DNA from: Ramlibacter sp.
Lineage (GTDB): Bacteria > Pseudomonadota > Gammaproteobacteria > Burkholderiales > Burkholderiaceae_C
Assembly: GCA_019635415.1 (NCBI GenBank)
Contig: JAHBZN010000002.1
Coordinates: 310,001 to 374,000, forward strand
Length of the DNA: 64,000 nt
Direction of reading: 5' to 3'
Numbering within the stretch: position 1 is the stretch's first letter; the number at the start of each line of letters is the position of its first letter. Under the pieces are notes generated by a model. That model was given only the letters and a program-made list of their open reading frames with translations. It was not told where the DNA came from and did no database searches. Position numbers and translations under genes: made by a program. This document shows, in pieces, positions 7,540 to 18,909 of the stretch.

Positions 7540-9396
7540 TTAACGATACATCGCCTCGATCTGCGGCGCGTACTTCTGCTGCACCAGCTTGCGCTTGAGC
7601 TTCATGGTGGGCGTGAGCTCTTCGTCCTCGGCCGTGAGCTGCGTCTCGAGCAGGAAGAATTTCTTGATCTGCTCCACGCGCGCGAACTTCTTGTTGACGC
7701 GGTCGATCTCGCCCTGGATCAGTTCCTGGACGGGCGCGGCGCGCGTCAGGCTGGCGTAGTTGCTGAACGGCACGTCGTGGTCCTGCGCAAATTTCTCGAC
7801 GTTCTCCTGGTCGATCATGATGATGACGGTGAGGTAGGGCAGCTTGTCGCCGATGACCACCGCGTCGGTGATGTAGGGGCTGAACTTGAGCTCGTTCTCC
7901 AGCTCGCTGGGCGTGATGTTCTTGCCGCCGGCCGTGATGATGATGTCCTTCATGCGGTCGGTGATGCGGAAGTAGCCGTCCTCGTCCATCACGCCGACGT
8001 CGCCGGTGTGCAGCCAGCCGTCGGCGTCGATGGTCTCGGCGGTCTTCTCGGGCTGGTTGAGGTAGCCCATGAACACGTTCGGGCCGCGCACGCGGATCTC
8101 GCCGGTGTCGGGGTCGATCCTCACTTCGTTGTAGTCCGCGGCCGGCCCGATGGAGCCGGGCTTGATGCGGCTGGCCGGAATGCCGGTGGACGCGCCGCAG
8201 GTCTCGGTCATGCCCCAGACCTCGAGCATGGGCACACCCAGTGCGAGGTACCACTTGACCAGCTCGGGCGAGATCGGCGCGGCGCCGGTGACACAGAAGC
8301 GCGCGCGGTGGATGCCGATGAGCTTGCGCACGTTGTTCAGGGTCAGCCAGCGCGCCAGCGTGAACTTGAACCGCAGCAGGCCATCGACCGGCTGGCCTGC
8401 GAGCACGCGGTCGGCGATCTGCGTGCCCACCCCGATGGACCAGGCGTAGGCCGCCTGCTGCAGCGGGCTGGCCTCCTTGAGGGCGATCATCACCCCGGAA
8501 TAGAACTTCTCCCAGACGCGGGGCACGGCGGTGAAGACGGTGGGCGCGATCTCGCGCACGTTCTCGGGTACCGTCTCGGGGTTCTCGACGAAGTTGAGGA
8601 TGGAGCCGGTGTACATCGCGAAGTACTCCCCGCCCAGCCGCTCGGCGATGTGGCACAGCGGCAGGAAGCACATGCGTTCGTCGGTGTCGTCCTGCGCCAC
8701 CAGCGTGTTGTAGCCCCGCACGGTGTAGACCAGGCCGGCGTGGCTGTGCATCGCGCCCTTGGGTTTGCCGGTGGTGCCCGAGGTGTAGACCAGGATGGCG
8801 AGATCCCCGGGCTTGCAGGCCCTGACGCGGCGCATCAGGTCGTCGCCCTGGCGCACGTTGTAGTCGCGCCCCAGCTCCCGCAGCGCCGCCAGGCTGATGA
8901 CGCCCGGGTCGCTGAGTTCGCGAAGTCCATCCATGTCGAACACCACGATCTTGCGCAGGCCGGGCAGTTGCGCGCGCACTTCAAGGGCCTTGTCCAGCTG
9001 CTCGTCGTCCTCCACGAACAGCACGGTGGTGCGCGAGTCCTCGCACAGGTAGTGCACCTGCGAGGCCGCGTCGGTGGGGTAAATGCCATTGGCCACACCG
9101 CCGGCGCTGAGCACGGCCAGGTCGGCCAGCACCCATTCGATGACGGTGTTGGAGAGGATGGACGCGCACTCGCCGGGCGCGAAGCCCAGGCTCATGAGAC
9201 CGCCCGCGATCTCGCGCACCGCCTCGGCGGTCTGCTGCCAGGTCCAGCTGCGCCAGATGCCCAGCTTCTTCTGCCGCATCCAGACCTGGGGGCCGCGCTT
9301 CTCGACCGCGTTCCAGAACATGGCGGGGATGGTGTCGCCCTCCATCGCGACCTGCGTGGCGGGCTGGATGTGGGAAAGGTCCCAGAGGTTGCTCAT
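7540..9396 (-). CDS. AMP-dependent acyl-CoA synthetase/ligase (long-chain type)
   Basis: A 618-residue ANL-superfamily adenylate-forming enzyme that activates a carboxylic acid with ATP and joins it to CoA. Motifs: the P-loop YTSGTTGKPKGAMHSH, the WGMTETCG motif, GWLHTGDVG, and the A10 lysine region near the C-terminus (TPTMKLKRK). It starts 13 bases after livF and is the last gene of the livHMGF-ligase operon. A CoA ligase as fifth member of a Liv operon suggests the imported compound is a carboxylic acid that is thioesterified on entry. Exact substrate not determinable. Confidence 0.9.
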   Translation of the reverse strand: MSNLWDLSHIQPATQVAMEGDTIPAMFWNAVEKRGPQVWMRQKKLGIWRSWTWQQTAEAVREIAGGLMSLGFAPGECASILSNTVIEWVLADLAVLSAGGVANGIYPTDAASQVHYLCEDSRTTVLFVEDDEQLDKALEVRAQLPGLRKIVVFDMDGLRELSDPGVISLAALRELGRDYNVRQGDDLMRRVRACKPGDLAILVYTSGTTGKPKGAMHSHAGLVYTVRGYNTLVAQDDTDERMCFLPLCHIAERLGGEYFAMYTGSILNFVENPETVPENVREIAPTVFTAVPRVWEKFYSGVMIALKEASPLQQAAYAWSIGVGTQIADRVLAGQPVDGLLRFKFTLARWLTLNNVRKLIGIHRARFCVTGAAPISPELVKWYLALGVPMLEVWGMTETCGASTGIPASRIKPGSIGPAADYNEVRIDPDTGEIRVRGPNVFMGYLNQPEKTAETIDADGWLHTGDVGVMDEDGYFRITDRMKDIIITAGGKNITPSELENELKFSPYITDAVVIGDKLPYLTVIIMIDQENVEKFAQDHDVPFSNYASLTRAAPVQELIQGEIDRVNKKFARVEQIKKFFLLETQLTAEDEELTPTMKLKRKLVQQKYAPQIEAMYR

Positions 9397-9409
9397 CTTT
9401 CGGTGTCCT

Positions 9410-10207
9410 TCAGCGCCAGTTCTTCTTCTTCTTCCAGCGGCGCTCGCCGCGCACGCCTTCTTCCTTCATGCCCAGATAGAACTCCTTGATGTCGTCCTTC
9501 TCGCGCAGGCGGGCGCAGGTGTCCTCCATGACGATGCGGCCGTTCTCCAGCACGTAGCCGTAGTCCGAGGCATTGAGCGCCATGTTGGCGTTCTGCTCCA
9601 CCAGCAGGATGGTGGTGCCGCGCTCGCGGTTGATGCGCACCACGATCTCGAAGATCTCCTTGGTGAGCTTGGGGGACAGGCCCAGGCTGGGCTCGTCCAG
9701 CAGGATCAGGTCGGGCGCGGCCATCAGCGCCCGGCTGATGGCCAGCATCTGCTGCTGGCCGCCCGACAGCAGGCCGGCGTCCTGGCTGGCGCGCTCCCGC
9801 AGGATCGGGAAGTAGGCATAGACCGCCTCCATGTCGCGCTGCACGCCATCGCGGTCGCTGCGGGTGTAGGCGCCCATCATGAGGTTGTCGCGCACGCTGA
9901 GCAGCGGAAACACCTCGCGCCCCTCGGGCACGTGGCTCAGGCCCTGCTGGACGATGTGCGCCGGGTCCTGGGCCGTGATGGATTCGCCCTTGAACTCGAT
10001 CGAGCCCTTGCGCGGGTCGATGATGCCCGAGATGGTCTTGAGGATGGTGGACTTGCCGGCGCCATTGGAGCCGAGCACGGTAGCGATCTCGCCGCGGCGC
10101 ACCTGCAGGCTGACGCCGCGGATGGCCTTGATGGGGCCGTAGGCGCTCTCGACGTTGAGCAGCTTGAGCACGGGCTGGTCGCTCACGGCGGGTGGGGTCT
10201 CGCTCAT
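9410..10207 (-). CDS. livF: LivF-type ABC transporter ATP-binding protein
   Basis: A 265-residue ATPase of the branched-chain amino acid (HAAT) importer class. Walker A GSNGAGKST near residue 49, signature LSGGQQQMLAISRAL, Walker B LILLDEPSLGLSP. It ends in a very basic tail (RRWKKKKNWR) extending beyond the usual LivF end. It overlaps livG by 4 bases. Acts at the inner membrane with LivG, LivH and LivM. Confidence 0.92.
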   Translation of the reverse strand: MSETPPAVSDQPVLKLLNVESAYGPIKAIRGVSLQVRRGEIATVLGSNGAGKSTILKTISGIIDPRKGSIEFKGESITAQDPAHIVQQGLSHVPEGREVFPLLSVRDNLMMGAYTRSDRDGVQRDMEAVYAYFPILRERASQDAGLLSGGQQQMLAISRALMAAPDLILLDEPSLGLSPKLTKEIFEIVVRINRERGTTILLVEQNANMALNASDYGYVLENGRIVMEDTCARLREKDDIKEFYLGMKEEGVRGERRWKKKKNWR

Positions 10208-11004
10208 GCGGCCTCCCTACGCAGCGAGGACACATCGTCGACCGAGCCCAGATAGGCCTCGATCACACCGGGGTCGGTCTGCACTTCGCGCGGGGTGCCG
10301 GTGGCCAGCACCTCCCCCTGGTTCATGGCCAGCACGCGGTCGGACACCTTGGACACCAGCGACATGTCGTGTTCCACCATCAGCACGGTGATGCCCAGTT
10401 CATGCTTGATGTCCTGGATCCAGAAGGCCATGTCGTCGGTTTCCTCCACATTCAGGCCCGACGAGGGTTCGTCCAGCAGCAGCAGCTTGGGCTCGGTGCA
10501 CAGCGCGCGCGCCAGTTCCACCACCTTGCGCACCCCGTAGGGCAGGCCGGCCACCATGGCGTCGCGGTGGTGCTGCAGGTCGAGCAGATCGATCACCTGC
10601 TCGACCTTCTCGCGCGCGTCGATCTCGGCCTGGCGCACCTTGGCCGTGAAGAACAACTCGCTGAACAGGCTGGTGCGGTGGTGGGTGTGGCGCCCGATGA
10701 GCAGGTTGTGCAGCACGGTGGCGTGCTCGAACAGCTCGATGTTCTGGAAGGTGCGCGCAATGCCCATCGAGGCGATCTTGTGGGGCGGCTGGTCGGTCAG
10801 GGGCAGGCCCAGGTAGTCGATGCTGCCCGAGGTGGGCGTGTAGATGCGGCTGATCAGGTTGAACACCGTGGTCTTGCCCGCGCCATTGGGGCCGATCAGC
10901 GTGAACACCTCGCCGGCGCGCACGTCGAAGCTCACGTTGTTGACGGCCAGCACGCCGCCAAAGCGAACGCTGAGGTTCTTTGCCGAGAGAAGGATGTCGG
11001 TCAT
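10204..11004 (-). CDS. livG: LivG-type ABC transporter ATP-binding protein
   Basis: A 266-residue ATPase partner of LivF. Walker [13 protein letters not shown], the family-typical [12 protein letters not shown], signature region [15 protein letters not shown] (a divergent LSGGQ, normal for LivG), Walker [13 protein letters not shown] and H-loop VEHDM. Overlaps livM by 4 bases and livF by 4 bases. Confidence 0.92.
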   Translation of the reverse strand: MTDILLSAKNLSVRFGGVLAVNNVSFDVRAGEVFTLIGPNGAGKTTVFNLISRIYTPTSGSIDYLGLPLTDQPPHKIASMGIARTFQNIELFEHATVLHNLLIGRHTHHRTSLFSELFFTAKVRQAEIDAREKVEQVIDLLDLQHHRDAMVAGLPYGVRKVVELARALCTEPKLLLLDEPSSGLNVEETDDMAFWIQDIKHELGITVLMVEHDMSLVSKVSDRVLAMNQGEVLATGTPREVQTDPGVIEAYLGSVDDVSSLRREAA

Positions 11005-12077
11005 TTCAGCCTGTCGGATTTCTGGAAGGACTTCTGCCGCTTGAACAGGCCCTTGCGGTAGAACGGGAACAGCTGGAACCAGGTGCGGATCTTGAGCCAG
11101 CGGCCGTAGATGCCCAGCGGCTCGAACAGCACGAAGGCGATCAGCACGCTGCCGTACACCACCGACTGCAGGCCGGGTGCCTGTCCGATGGTGTCGGGCA
11201 GATAGCCCTTGCCCAGGTTGATGAGCTGGGGCATGGAGATCAGGAAGATCGCGCCCAGGAACGCGCCATGCACCGAACCCAGCCCGCCAATCACCACCAT
11301 GAGCAGCAGGTCGATCGACTGCAGGATGTTGAACTGGTCCGGCGAGATGAACTGCAGCTTGTGCGCGTACAGCGCCCCGCCAATGCCCGCCAGGGCGGCC
11401 GACAGCGCGAACGACAGCGTCTTGTAGCGCGCCAGCTGGATGCCCATGCTCTGCGCCGAGATTTCGGAGTCGCGGATGGCCACGAAGGCGCGGCCCGTGG
11501 GTGAGCGCAGCAGGTTCAGGATGGCCAGCGTGGCGACGACCGCCACCACCAGGCAGATGAAGTAGAAGCCTTCACCCGAGCCCACTTTCCAGCCGAACAG
11601 ATTGGGGTGCTTGACCTGGATGCCGGAGTTGCCCCCCGTGACCGACTCCCAGCGCGCGAGCACTTCCTCGACGATGAAGCCGAACGACAGCGTGGCAATG
11701 CCCAGGTAGATGCCCTTGACGCGCAGCGCCGGCAGGCCGACCACCACGCCCACCGCGGCCGACAGCAGGCCCGCCAGCACCAGCGCGATCGGGAAGGGCA
11801 CCCCCATGTTGGTGAACACGGCCTGGGTGTAGGCCCCGACGCCCAGGAAGGCCGCGTGGCCGATGGAGAACAGGCCGGTGAAGCCCGCGAGCAGCATCAA
11901 CCCCAGCCCCACGATGCCGTAGATGAGGATGAAGGTGAGCTGCGCCAGCCAGTATTCGGCGAGCAGCCAGGGCGCCGCCAGCAGCAACAGCATCAGCGCG
12001 CCGTACCAGAAGACGTGGCCGCCATGCTGGGCCAGGTTGACGTCCTGGCCGTAGTCGGTCTTGAAAATGAATCTCAT
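11001..12077 (-). CDS. livM: LivM-type ABC transporter permease
   Basis: A 358-residue inner-membrane permease with multiple hydrophobic helices and the LivM core GLNLLLGFTG-like stretch ([18 protein letters not shown]). The ATG at 12077 is preferred to much longer upstream extensions because it overlaps the livH stop by 4 bases and matches the family N-terminus ([12 protein letters not shown]). The C-terminus carries a basic tail of about 35 residues ([16 protein letters not shown]) that faces the cytoplasm by prediction. Confidence 0.9.
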   Translation of the reverse strand: MRFIFKTDYGQDVNLAQHGGHVFWYGALMLLLLAAPWLLAEYWLAQLTFILIYGIVGLGLMLLAGFTGLFSIGHAAFLGVGAYTQAVFTNMGVPFPIALVLAGLLSAAVGVVVGLPALRVKGIYLGIATLSFGFIVEEVLARWESVTGGNSGIQVKHPNLFGWKVGSGEGFYFICLVVAVVATLAILNLLRSPTGRAFVAIRDSEISAQSMGIQLARYKTLSFALSAALAGIGGALYAHKLQFISPDQFNILQSIDLLLMVVIGGLGSVHGAFLGAIFLISMPQLINLGKGYLPDTIGQAPGLQSVVYGSVLIAFVLFEPLGIYGRWLKIRTWFQLFPFYRKGLFKRQKSFQKSDRLK

Positions 12078-12970
12078 ACTTTTTTGCGCAGCTTTTCGCC
12101 GAACAGGCCGTTGGGCTTGACCATGAGCATGACCAGCACCACGATGTACGCGGCCGTGTCCTTGAAGCCATCTGGCAGATAGAAGCCCGACAGCGATTCC
12201 ACCAGGCCGATGATCAGCCCCCCGACGATGGCGCCCGGCAGGCTGCCAAAGCCGCCCACCACGGCGGCCGGAAAGGCCTTGAGGCCGATGAAGCCCATGT
12301 TGGCGTGGACGAAGGTGATGGGGGCCAGCAGCAGGCCGGCCACGGCGGCCACCGCCGCCGCCAGCCCCCAGACCAGGCCGTTGAGCCGCTTGACCGGGAT
12401 GCCCATGTAGTAGGCGGCCAGTTGGTTCTGCGACGAGGCCTGCATGGCGATGCCGATCTTGCTGTACCTGAACACCGCGAACAGCAGCGCGCACAGCACC
12501 GCGGTGGCGGCAATGATGACGAGCTGCTCGGCATTGAGCACCAGCGAGCCGATGCCGTTGGCATCGCCGCCGAATTTCCAGATCACGTCCTTGTAGGGCA
12601 CGGGCAGCGAGTGGGTCTCGGTGCCGATGCCGGGGATCATGGTGATGAGTCCGCGCGCCACGTAGCCGATGCCGATGGTCAGCATCACGATGGAGAACGC
12701 GGGCTGCCCCAGGATGGGCCGGATCACCAGGCGCTCCAGCAGCATGCCGAACAGCGCCATGGCGCCGATGGCGCTGATCACTGCCAGCCAGAACGGGAAG
12801 CCCATGAAGGTCATGCAGGCCAGCCCGCCAAATGCGCCGAGCATCATGAGTTCGCCTTGCGCGAAGCTCACGGTCTCGGTGGCCTTGTAGATGAGCACGA
12901 AGCCCAGCGCGATCAGCCCGTAGATGCATCCCTGCGAGATGCCGCCGATCACCAGTTGGAGGATTTGCAC
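12074..12970 (-). CDS. livH: LivH-type ABC transporter permease
   Basis: A 298-residue permease, first gene of livH-livM-livG-livF-ligase. Family marks: GCIYGLIALGFVLIYKATETVSFAQGE at the N-terminus and GGFGSLPGAIVGGLIIGL near residue 230. The start codon is GTG, supported by GGAGA 4 bases upstream and by the family N-terminus. It is divergent from the enoyl-CoA hydratase gene across about 117 bases that must hold both promoters. Confidence 0.92.
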   Translation of the reverse strand: MQILQLVIGGISQGCIYGLIALGFVLIYKATETVSFAQGELMMLGAFGGLACMTFMGFPFWLAVISAIGAMALFGMLLERLVIRPILGQPAFSIVMLTIGIGYVARGLITMIPGIGTETHSLPVPYKDVIWKFGGDANGIGSLVLNAEQLVIIAATAVLCALLFAVFRYSKIGIAMQASSQNQLAAYYMGIPVKRLNGLVWGLAAAVAAVAGLLLAPITFVHANMGFIGLKAFPAAVVGGFGSLPGAIVGGLIIGLVESLSGFYLPDGFKDTAAYIVVLVMLMVKPNGLFGEKLRKKV

Positions 12971-13087
12971 CGTGTCTCCTGAAATTCGGGGCTTGTTGTG
13001 GTCGCTCGGTTATATCTGCACGGTCTGCATCGCAGTACAGGGTTGTTCCGAATACGGTGTCACCTGGGGATCAGGGCTAATCACCGC

Positions 13088-13885
13088 ATGAGTGATGCCG
13101 TTCATACACACACGCAAGGCGAGGTCACGGTGGTGACACTCAGCCGCCCTGATGTCCGCAATGCGGTGGACAGCGCGACCGCTCATGCGCTACATGCGGC
13201 CTTCGTCGCGTTCGAGGCCGATGCCTCGGCGCGCGTGGCGGTGTTCCATGGCGCGCACGGGCATTTCTGCGCGGGCTGGGACCTGCAGTACGGCGCCCGC
13301 ATGGCGGCGCAGGGGCAGGGTGGCGTGCTGGCCGATCTGGATTTCAGCGCGGCCGATGCGCAGCCCCTGGGGCCGATGGGGCCGTCGCGCCTGCATTTGT
13401 CCAAACCCGTGATCGCCGCCGTCAGCGGCGCCGCTGTGGCCGGTGGCATGGAGCTCGCGCTGTGGTGCGACCTGCGCGTGATGGAGGAGGACGCCTACTT
13501 CGGCGTCTATTGCCGCCGCTTTGGCGTGCCGCTGATCGATGGCGGCACCGTGCGCCTGCCGCGGCTGGTTGGCATGGGCCACGCCATGGACCTGATCCTC
13601 ACCGGCCGCAAGGTCGAGGCGCCCGAGGCGCTGGCCATGGGCCTGGCCAACCGTGTGGTGCCGCGTGGCGAGGGGCTGGAAGCCGCGCTGGCACTGGCGC
13701 GCCAGCTTGCGGGCTTTCCGCAGAAAACCATGAACGCCGACCGTGCGAGTGCCCATGCCCAGTGGGACCTGCCCCTGGCCGAGGCGCTGCACCAGGAGTG
13801 GGAGCGCGGCAAGCACTGCATCGCCGACGGCCTGCAGGGCGCGGGCCGGTTTGCCGCCGGCGAGGGCCGGCACGGCAAGTTTTGA
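13088..13885 (+). CDS. Enoyl-CoA hydratase/isomerase family protein
   Basis: A 265-residue crotonase-fold protein. Oxyanion-hole elements are visible: HGHFCAGWDLQ near residue 56 and the helix AAVSGAAVAGGMELALWCDLR near residue 113; PLIDGGTVRLPRL follows. The ATG at 13088 is chosen because residues from there match the family start; the open frame extends 30 codons upstream with no family resemblance. Single gene, divergent from livH. Likely hydrates a 2-enoyl-CoA made by the neighbouring pathway; substrate unknown. Confidence 0.88.
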   Translation: MSDAVHTHTQGEVTVVTLSRPDVRNAVDSATAHALHAAFVAFEADASARVAVFHGAHGHFCAGWDLQYGARMAAQGQGGVLADLDFSAADAQPLGPMGPSRLHLSKPVIAAVSGAAVAGGMELALWCDLRVMEEDAYFGVYCRRFGVPLIDGGTVRLPRLVGMGHAMDLILTGRKVEAPEALAMGLANRVVPRGEGLEAALALARQLAGFPQKTMNADRASAHAQWDLPLAEALHQEWERGKHCIADGLQGAGRFAAGEGRHGKF

Positions 13886-13907
13886 ATCAAAAGAGGCTGA
13901 AGCCCAG

Positions 13908-13942
13908 GCGGGGCGGCCACTGTTTGCTACAGAATAAGTAGC
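13908..13942. repeat. Family B-like short repeat (GGCGGCCACTG...GCTAC...GTAGC)
   Basis: Between the hydratase and the thioesterase, GGCGGCCACTG is followed by TTTGCTAC and GTAGCAGA. The same block recurs at 16289-16331. See the finding on AT-rich elements. Confidence 0.6.
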
Positions 13943-13946
13943 AGAC

Positions 13947-14357
13947 TCACTTCTTGGGGATCGGCCGCGGCCGGCCGGCGTCGTCGATCGCCACGTAGGT
14001 CAGCGAGGCTTCGGTCACCTTCACATACTGGCCCTGGGCTCGGAAGCGCTCGGCAAACACTTCCACCTGCACGGTGATCGAGGTCGTGCCGATGCGCGTG
14101 ACCTCGGCAAAGAAGCTCAGGATGTCGCCCACGCGCACCGGCTGCTTGAAGATGAACTGGTTGACCGCCACGGTGGCCATGCGCCCGTCGACATAGCGCG
14201 CGGGCACCACGGAGCCGGCCAGGTCGACCTGGGCCATGACCCAGCCGCCGAAGATGTCGCCGTTGGCATTGCAGTCCGCCGGCATGGGGATGACCTTGAG
14301 TACCAGTTCGCGGTCGGAGGGCAACGCCGCCTCGCGGGCGCTTGAATCTGCGGACAT
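13947..14357 (-). CDS. YciA-type acyl-CoA thioesterase
   Basis: A 136-residue hotdog thioesterase. Family motif ANGDIFGGWVMAQVDLAG near residue 30 contains the catalytic Asp region, and GRMATVAVNQFIFKQPV follows. The ATG at 14357 gives the usual family length; an in-frame GTG at 14387 would leave only 11 bases to the oppositely oriented ABC transporter gene. Hydrolyses acyl-CoAs; specificity unknown. Confidence 0.86.
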   Translation of the reverse strand: MSADSSAREAALPSDRELVLKVIPMPADCNANGDIFGGWVMAQVDLAGSVVPARYVDGRMATVAVNQFIFKQPVRVGDILSFFAEVTRIGTTSITVQVEVFAERFRAQGQYVKVTEASLTYVAIDDAGRPRPIPKK

Positions 14358-14398
14358 GGGCACAATCTCTGAGTCGTTAACAGCCACGATTGTCCCCC

Positions 14399-16279
14399 AT
14401 GCGCCGCTTCGGCGAACTGTCTGCCCCCGTCCACACGCCGGCCTCCGCCACAGGCGCCGCAGCCGCGGCGCCCCCCCGTTCCGACTGGGCCACGCTGCGC
14501 CGCCTGTTCCCCTACCTCTGGCAATACAAGTGGCGGGTGCTGTTTGCGCTGCTGTTCATGCTGGGCGCCAAGGGAGCCAACGTCAGCGTGCCGCTGCTGC
14601 TCAAGAACCTGATCGACAGCATGAGCGTCAAGCCCGGCGACCCGGCCGCCGTGCTGGTGGTGCCGGCGGGCCTGCTGCTGGCCTACGGGCTGCTGCGCCT
14701 GAGCACCTCGCTGTTCACCGAGTTGCGCGAGCTGGTGTTCTCGCAGGCCACGCAGGGCACCTCGCGGCAGATTGCGCTGCAGACCTTCGAGCACCTGCAC
14801 GCCTTGAGCCTGCGCTTTCACCTGGACCGCCAGACCGGCGGGATGACGCGCGACATCGAGCGCGGGGTGCGCGGGATCGAGTCGCTGATCTCCTATTCGC
14901 TGTACAGCATCGTGCCCACGCTGATCGAGGTGGCGCTGGTGCTGGGCATCCTGGCGGTCAAGTTCGATGTCTGGTTTGCCGGCATCACGGTCTGCGCGCT
15001 GGCGGTGTACATCGTGTTCACCGTCACGGTGACCGAGTGGCGCACCAAGTACCGCAAGCAGGCCAACGAGTTCGATTCGGCGGCGCACACCAAGGCCGTC
15101 GATTCACTGCTCAACTACGAGACCGTCAAGTATTTCAACAATGAGGCCTTCGAGGCCCGCCGCTACGACGAGAGCCTGGACCGCTACCGCCGCTCGCGCC
15201 TGAAGGCGCAGACCTCGCTCTCGCTGCTCAACACCGGCCAGCAGCTCATCATTGCCGTGGGGCTGGTGACCATGCTGTGGCGCGCCACGCAGGGCGTGGT
15301 GGCCGGCCACATGACGCTGGGCGACCTGGTCATGGTCAACGCCTTCATGATCCAGCTGTACATCCCGCTGAACTTCCTGGGCGTTCTGTACCGCGAGATC
15401 AAGCAGAGCCTGACCGACCTGGACAAGATGTTCGTGCTCATGGAAAAGGAGCGCGAGGTCGCCGACGCGCCGGGCGCCCGGCCGTTGCAGGGCCTGGACC
15501 AGCCTAGCGTGCGCTTCGAGAACGTGACCTTTGCCTACGAGCCCGCGCGCGTGATCCTGCACGACCTGAGCTTCGAGATCCCGGCGGGCAAGACGGTGGC
15601 GGTCGTCGGCCCCTCGGGCTCGGGCAAGTCGACGCTGGCGCGGCTGATGTACCGGTTCTATGACGTGGGCATTCCGGGTCAGCCCGCCGTGGCCGGCGGA
15701 CGCATCACCGTGGCCGGTCAGGACATCCGGTCGGTCACCCAGGCCAGCGTGCGCCAGGCCGTGGGCATCGTGCCGCAGGACACGGTGCTGTTCAACGACA
15801 CCGTGGAATACAACATCGCCTACGGCCGCCCCGGCGCCAGCCGCGCCGAGGTGGAGGCGGCGGCGCGCGCCGCGCGCATCCACGACTTCATCGAATCCAC
15901 GCCCAAGGGCTACCAGACCGTGGTGGGCGAGCGCGGCCTCAAGCTGTCGGGCGGCGAGAAGCAGCGCGTGGCGATCGCCCGCACGCTGCTGAAGAACCCG
16001 CCCATCGTGATCTTCGACGAGGCGACCTCCGCGCTGGACAGCGCCAACGAGCGCGCCATCCAGGCCGAGCTGCAGGCCACGGCGCGCAACAAGACCGCCC
16101 TGGTCATCGCGCACCGCCTGTCCACCGTGGTGGACGCCCACGAAATCCTGGTGCTGGAGGCCGGCCGCATCATCGAGCGCGGCACGCACAACGCGCTGCT
16201 GGCGCGCGCGGGACGCTATGCCGAGATGTGGGCATTGCAGCGCTCCAGCGAACGCAGCGAAGACGAAATCGCCGCTTAG
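14399..16279 (+). CDS. ATM1/HMT1-type ABC exporter
   Basis: A 626-residue half-transporter with an N-terminal six-helix export domain and C-terminal ATPase. Typical for ATM1-like proteins are [17 protein letters not shown] and [14 protein letters not shown] near residues 215-245. Walker [10 protein letters not shown] about residue 405, [16 protein letters not shown], Walker [14 protein letters not shown]. Bacterial ATM1 homologues export glutathione-linked compounds and confer metal tolerance; mitochondrial ones serve Fe-S export. The ATG at 14399 is preferred to a TTG three codons earlier. Divergent from the YciA-like gene with only 41 bases between starts. Confidence 0.9.
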   Translation: MRRFGELSAPVHTPASATGAAAAAPPRSDWATLRRLFPYLWQYKWRVLFALLFMLGAKGANVSVPLLLKNLIDSMSVKPGDPAAVLVVPAGLLLAYGLLRLSTSLFTELRELVFSQATQGTSRQIALQTFEHLHALSLRFHLDRQTGGMTRDIERGVRGIESLISYSLYSIVPTLIEVALVLGILAVKFDVWFAGITVCALAVYIVFTVTVTEWRTKYRKQANEFDSAAHTKAVDSLLNYETVKYFNNEAFEARRYDESLDRYRRSRLKAQTSLSLLNTGQQLIIAVGLVTMLWRATQGVVAGHMTLGDLVMVNAFMIQLYIPLNFLGVLYREIKQSLTDLDKMFVLMEKEREVADAPGARPLQGLDQPSVRFENVTFAYEPARVILHDLSFEIPAGKTVAVVGPSGSGKSTLARLMYRFYDVGIPGQPAVAGGRITVAGQDIRSVTQASVRQAVGIVPQDTVLFNDTVEYNIAYGRPGASRAEVEAAARAARIHDFIESTPKGYQTVVGERGLKLSGGEKQRVAIARTLLKNPPIVIFDEATSALDSANERAIQAELQATARNKTALVIAHRLSTVVDAHEILVLEAGRIIERGTHNALLARAGRYAEMWALQRSSERSEDEIAA

Positions 16280-16288
16280 CCCTTGCCG

Positions 16289-16331
16289 GGCGGCCACTGC
16301 CTGCTATGGAAACAGGAGTGCAGTGGCCTTG
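16289..16331. repeat. Inverted repeat GGCCACTGC...GCAGTGGCC, family B-like
   Basis: Arms 16292-16300 and 16320-16328 are perfectly complementary (9 bp) around a loop containing CTGCTATGGAAACAG. The left part repeats that at 13908. It lies 12 bases after the ABC exporter stop; there is no T-run on the + side, so it is not a classic terminator. The remaining 16332-16408 holds nothing else I recognise except presumably the lysR promoter. Confidence 0.6.
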
Positions 16332-16408
16332 CCGGCGCGCCAGGGCGCCTTCGCCAATGAGGTGTTTCCCGGGGCAGAGGGGGGCCGGGCCCGCAACCAT
16401 AATGGCGC

Positions 16409-17341
16409 ATGGAAACCAAATGGCTTGAAGATTTTGTCAGCTTGGCCGAGACCCGCAGCTTCAGCCGGTCGGCGCAGCTGCGCCACGTGACGCAACCGGC
16501 GTTTTCGCGGCGCATCCAGGCCCTGGAGGCCTGGGCCGGCACCGATCTGGTCGACCGCAGTTCGTACCCCACGCGCCTCACCCCGGCCGGCGAGACCCTG
16601 TATGCGCAGTCGCTGGAGATGCTGCAGGCGCTGCAGAGCACGCGCGCCATGCTGCGGGGCCATTCGACGGCGGGCAAGGACGTGATCGAGTTCGCCGTGC
16701 CGCACACCCTGGCGTTCACGTTCTTTCCGGCCTGGGTGTCCAACCTGCGCGAGAAATTCGGCCCCATCAAGAGCCGGCTGATTGCGCTCAATGTGCATGA
16801 CGCGGTGATGCGGCTGGTCGAAGGCGGCTGCGACCTGCTGATCGCCTACCACCATGCGTCGCAGCCGTTCCAGCTCGACGCCGACCGCTACGAGATGGTC
16901 TCGCTGGGCCAGGAGGTGCTCGCACCCTACGTCAAGCCCGGCCCCGACGGCGAGCCAATCTACAAGCTGCCGGGGCGGGCCGGGCATCCGCTGCCCTACC
17001 TGGGCTACGCGCCGGGCGCCTACCTGGGTCGCGTGACCGACCTGATCCTCAAGCAGTCGAGCACGGCGATCCATCTGGACCGGGTCTATGAAACCGACAT
17101 GGCCGAGGGCCTGAAGGTCATGGCCCTGGAGGGGCATGGCGTCGCCTTCCTGCCGTACAGCGCGGTCAAGAAGGAGCTGCGCGGGCGCAAGCTGGTGAGC
17201 GCCGCACCCGCGGGCATGGCCGGTCTGGAGATGACCATGGACGTTCGGGCGTATAGGGAAAAACCCGTAGGGAAGGAGGCTCCAAAGGGGCCTGCAAGGG
17301 CACTTTGGACCTATCTGGCGGCCCAAAATGCACCAAAATGA
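16409..17341 (+). CDS. LysR-family transcriptional regulator, HypT-like
   Basis: A 310-residue LysR regulator. The winged-helix N-terminus METKWLEDFVSLAETRSFS and TQPAFSRRIQALE matches the HypT (YjiE) branch, whose E. coli member starts its DNA-binding domain with ETKWLYDF and senses hypochlorite. A C-terminal co-inducer domain follows. It lies directly upstream of aspartase on the same strand. Whether it controls the adjacent aspA/glt genes or an oxidative response is not decided by the sequence. Confidence 0.82.
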   Translation: METKWLEDFVSLAETRSFSRSAQLRHVTQPAFSRRIQALEAWAGTDLVDRSSYPTRLTPAGETLYAQSLEMLQALQSTRAMLRGHSTAGKDVIEFAVPHTLAFTFFPAWVSNLREKFGPIKSRLIALNVHDAVMRLVEGGCDLLIAYHHASQPFQLDADRYEMVSLGQEVLAPYVKPGPDGEPIYKLPGRAGHPLPYLGYAPGAYLGRVTDLILKQSSTAIHLDRVYETDMAEGLKVMALEGHGVAFLPYSAVKKELRGRKLVSAAPAGMAGLEMTMDVRAYREKPVGKEAPKGPARALWTYLAAQNAPK

Positions 17342-17452
17342 GTAGCTTTGATGATCTATAAGTTTTGTGCATAACGGTCCGCGCATTCAGCATTGGCCTT
17401 TCAAAAAGGAGACATCTACAGTTCGCGCCATCGAAAAAACGGCTGTAACGAA

Positions 17453-18862
<1,410 letters not shown>

Positions 18863-18909
18863 CGGGGCGCCGGGCACAAAGACTGCTTATCTCCGGAAAG
18901 TTGTTTGAA

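Noticed and set aside
7510..9489. A 659-codon open frame on + over the acyl-CoA ligase
   Set aside because: The translated product is a mirror of the ligase gene with no domain; the - strand gene has all ligase motifs.
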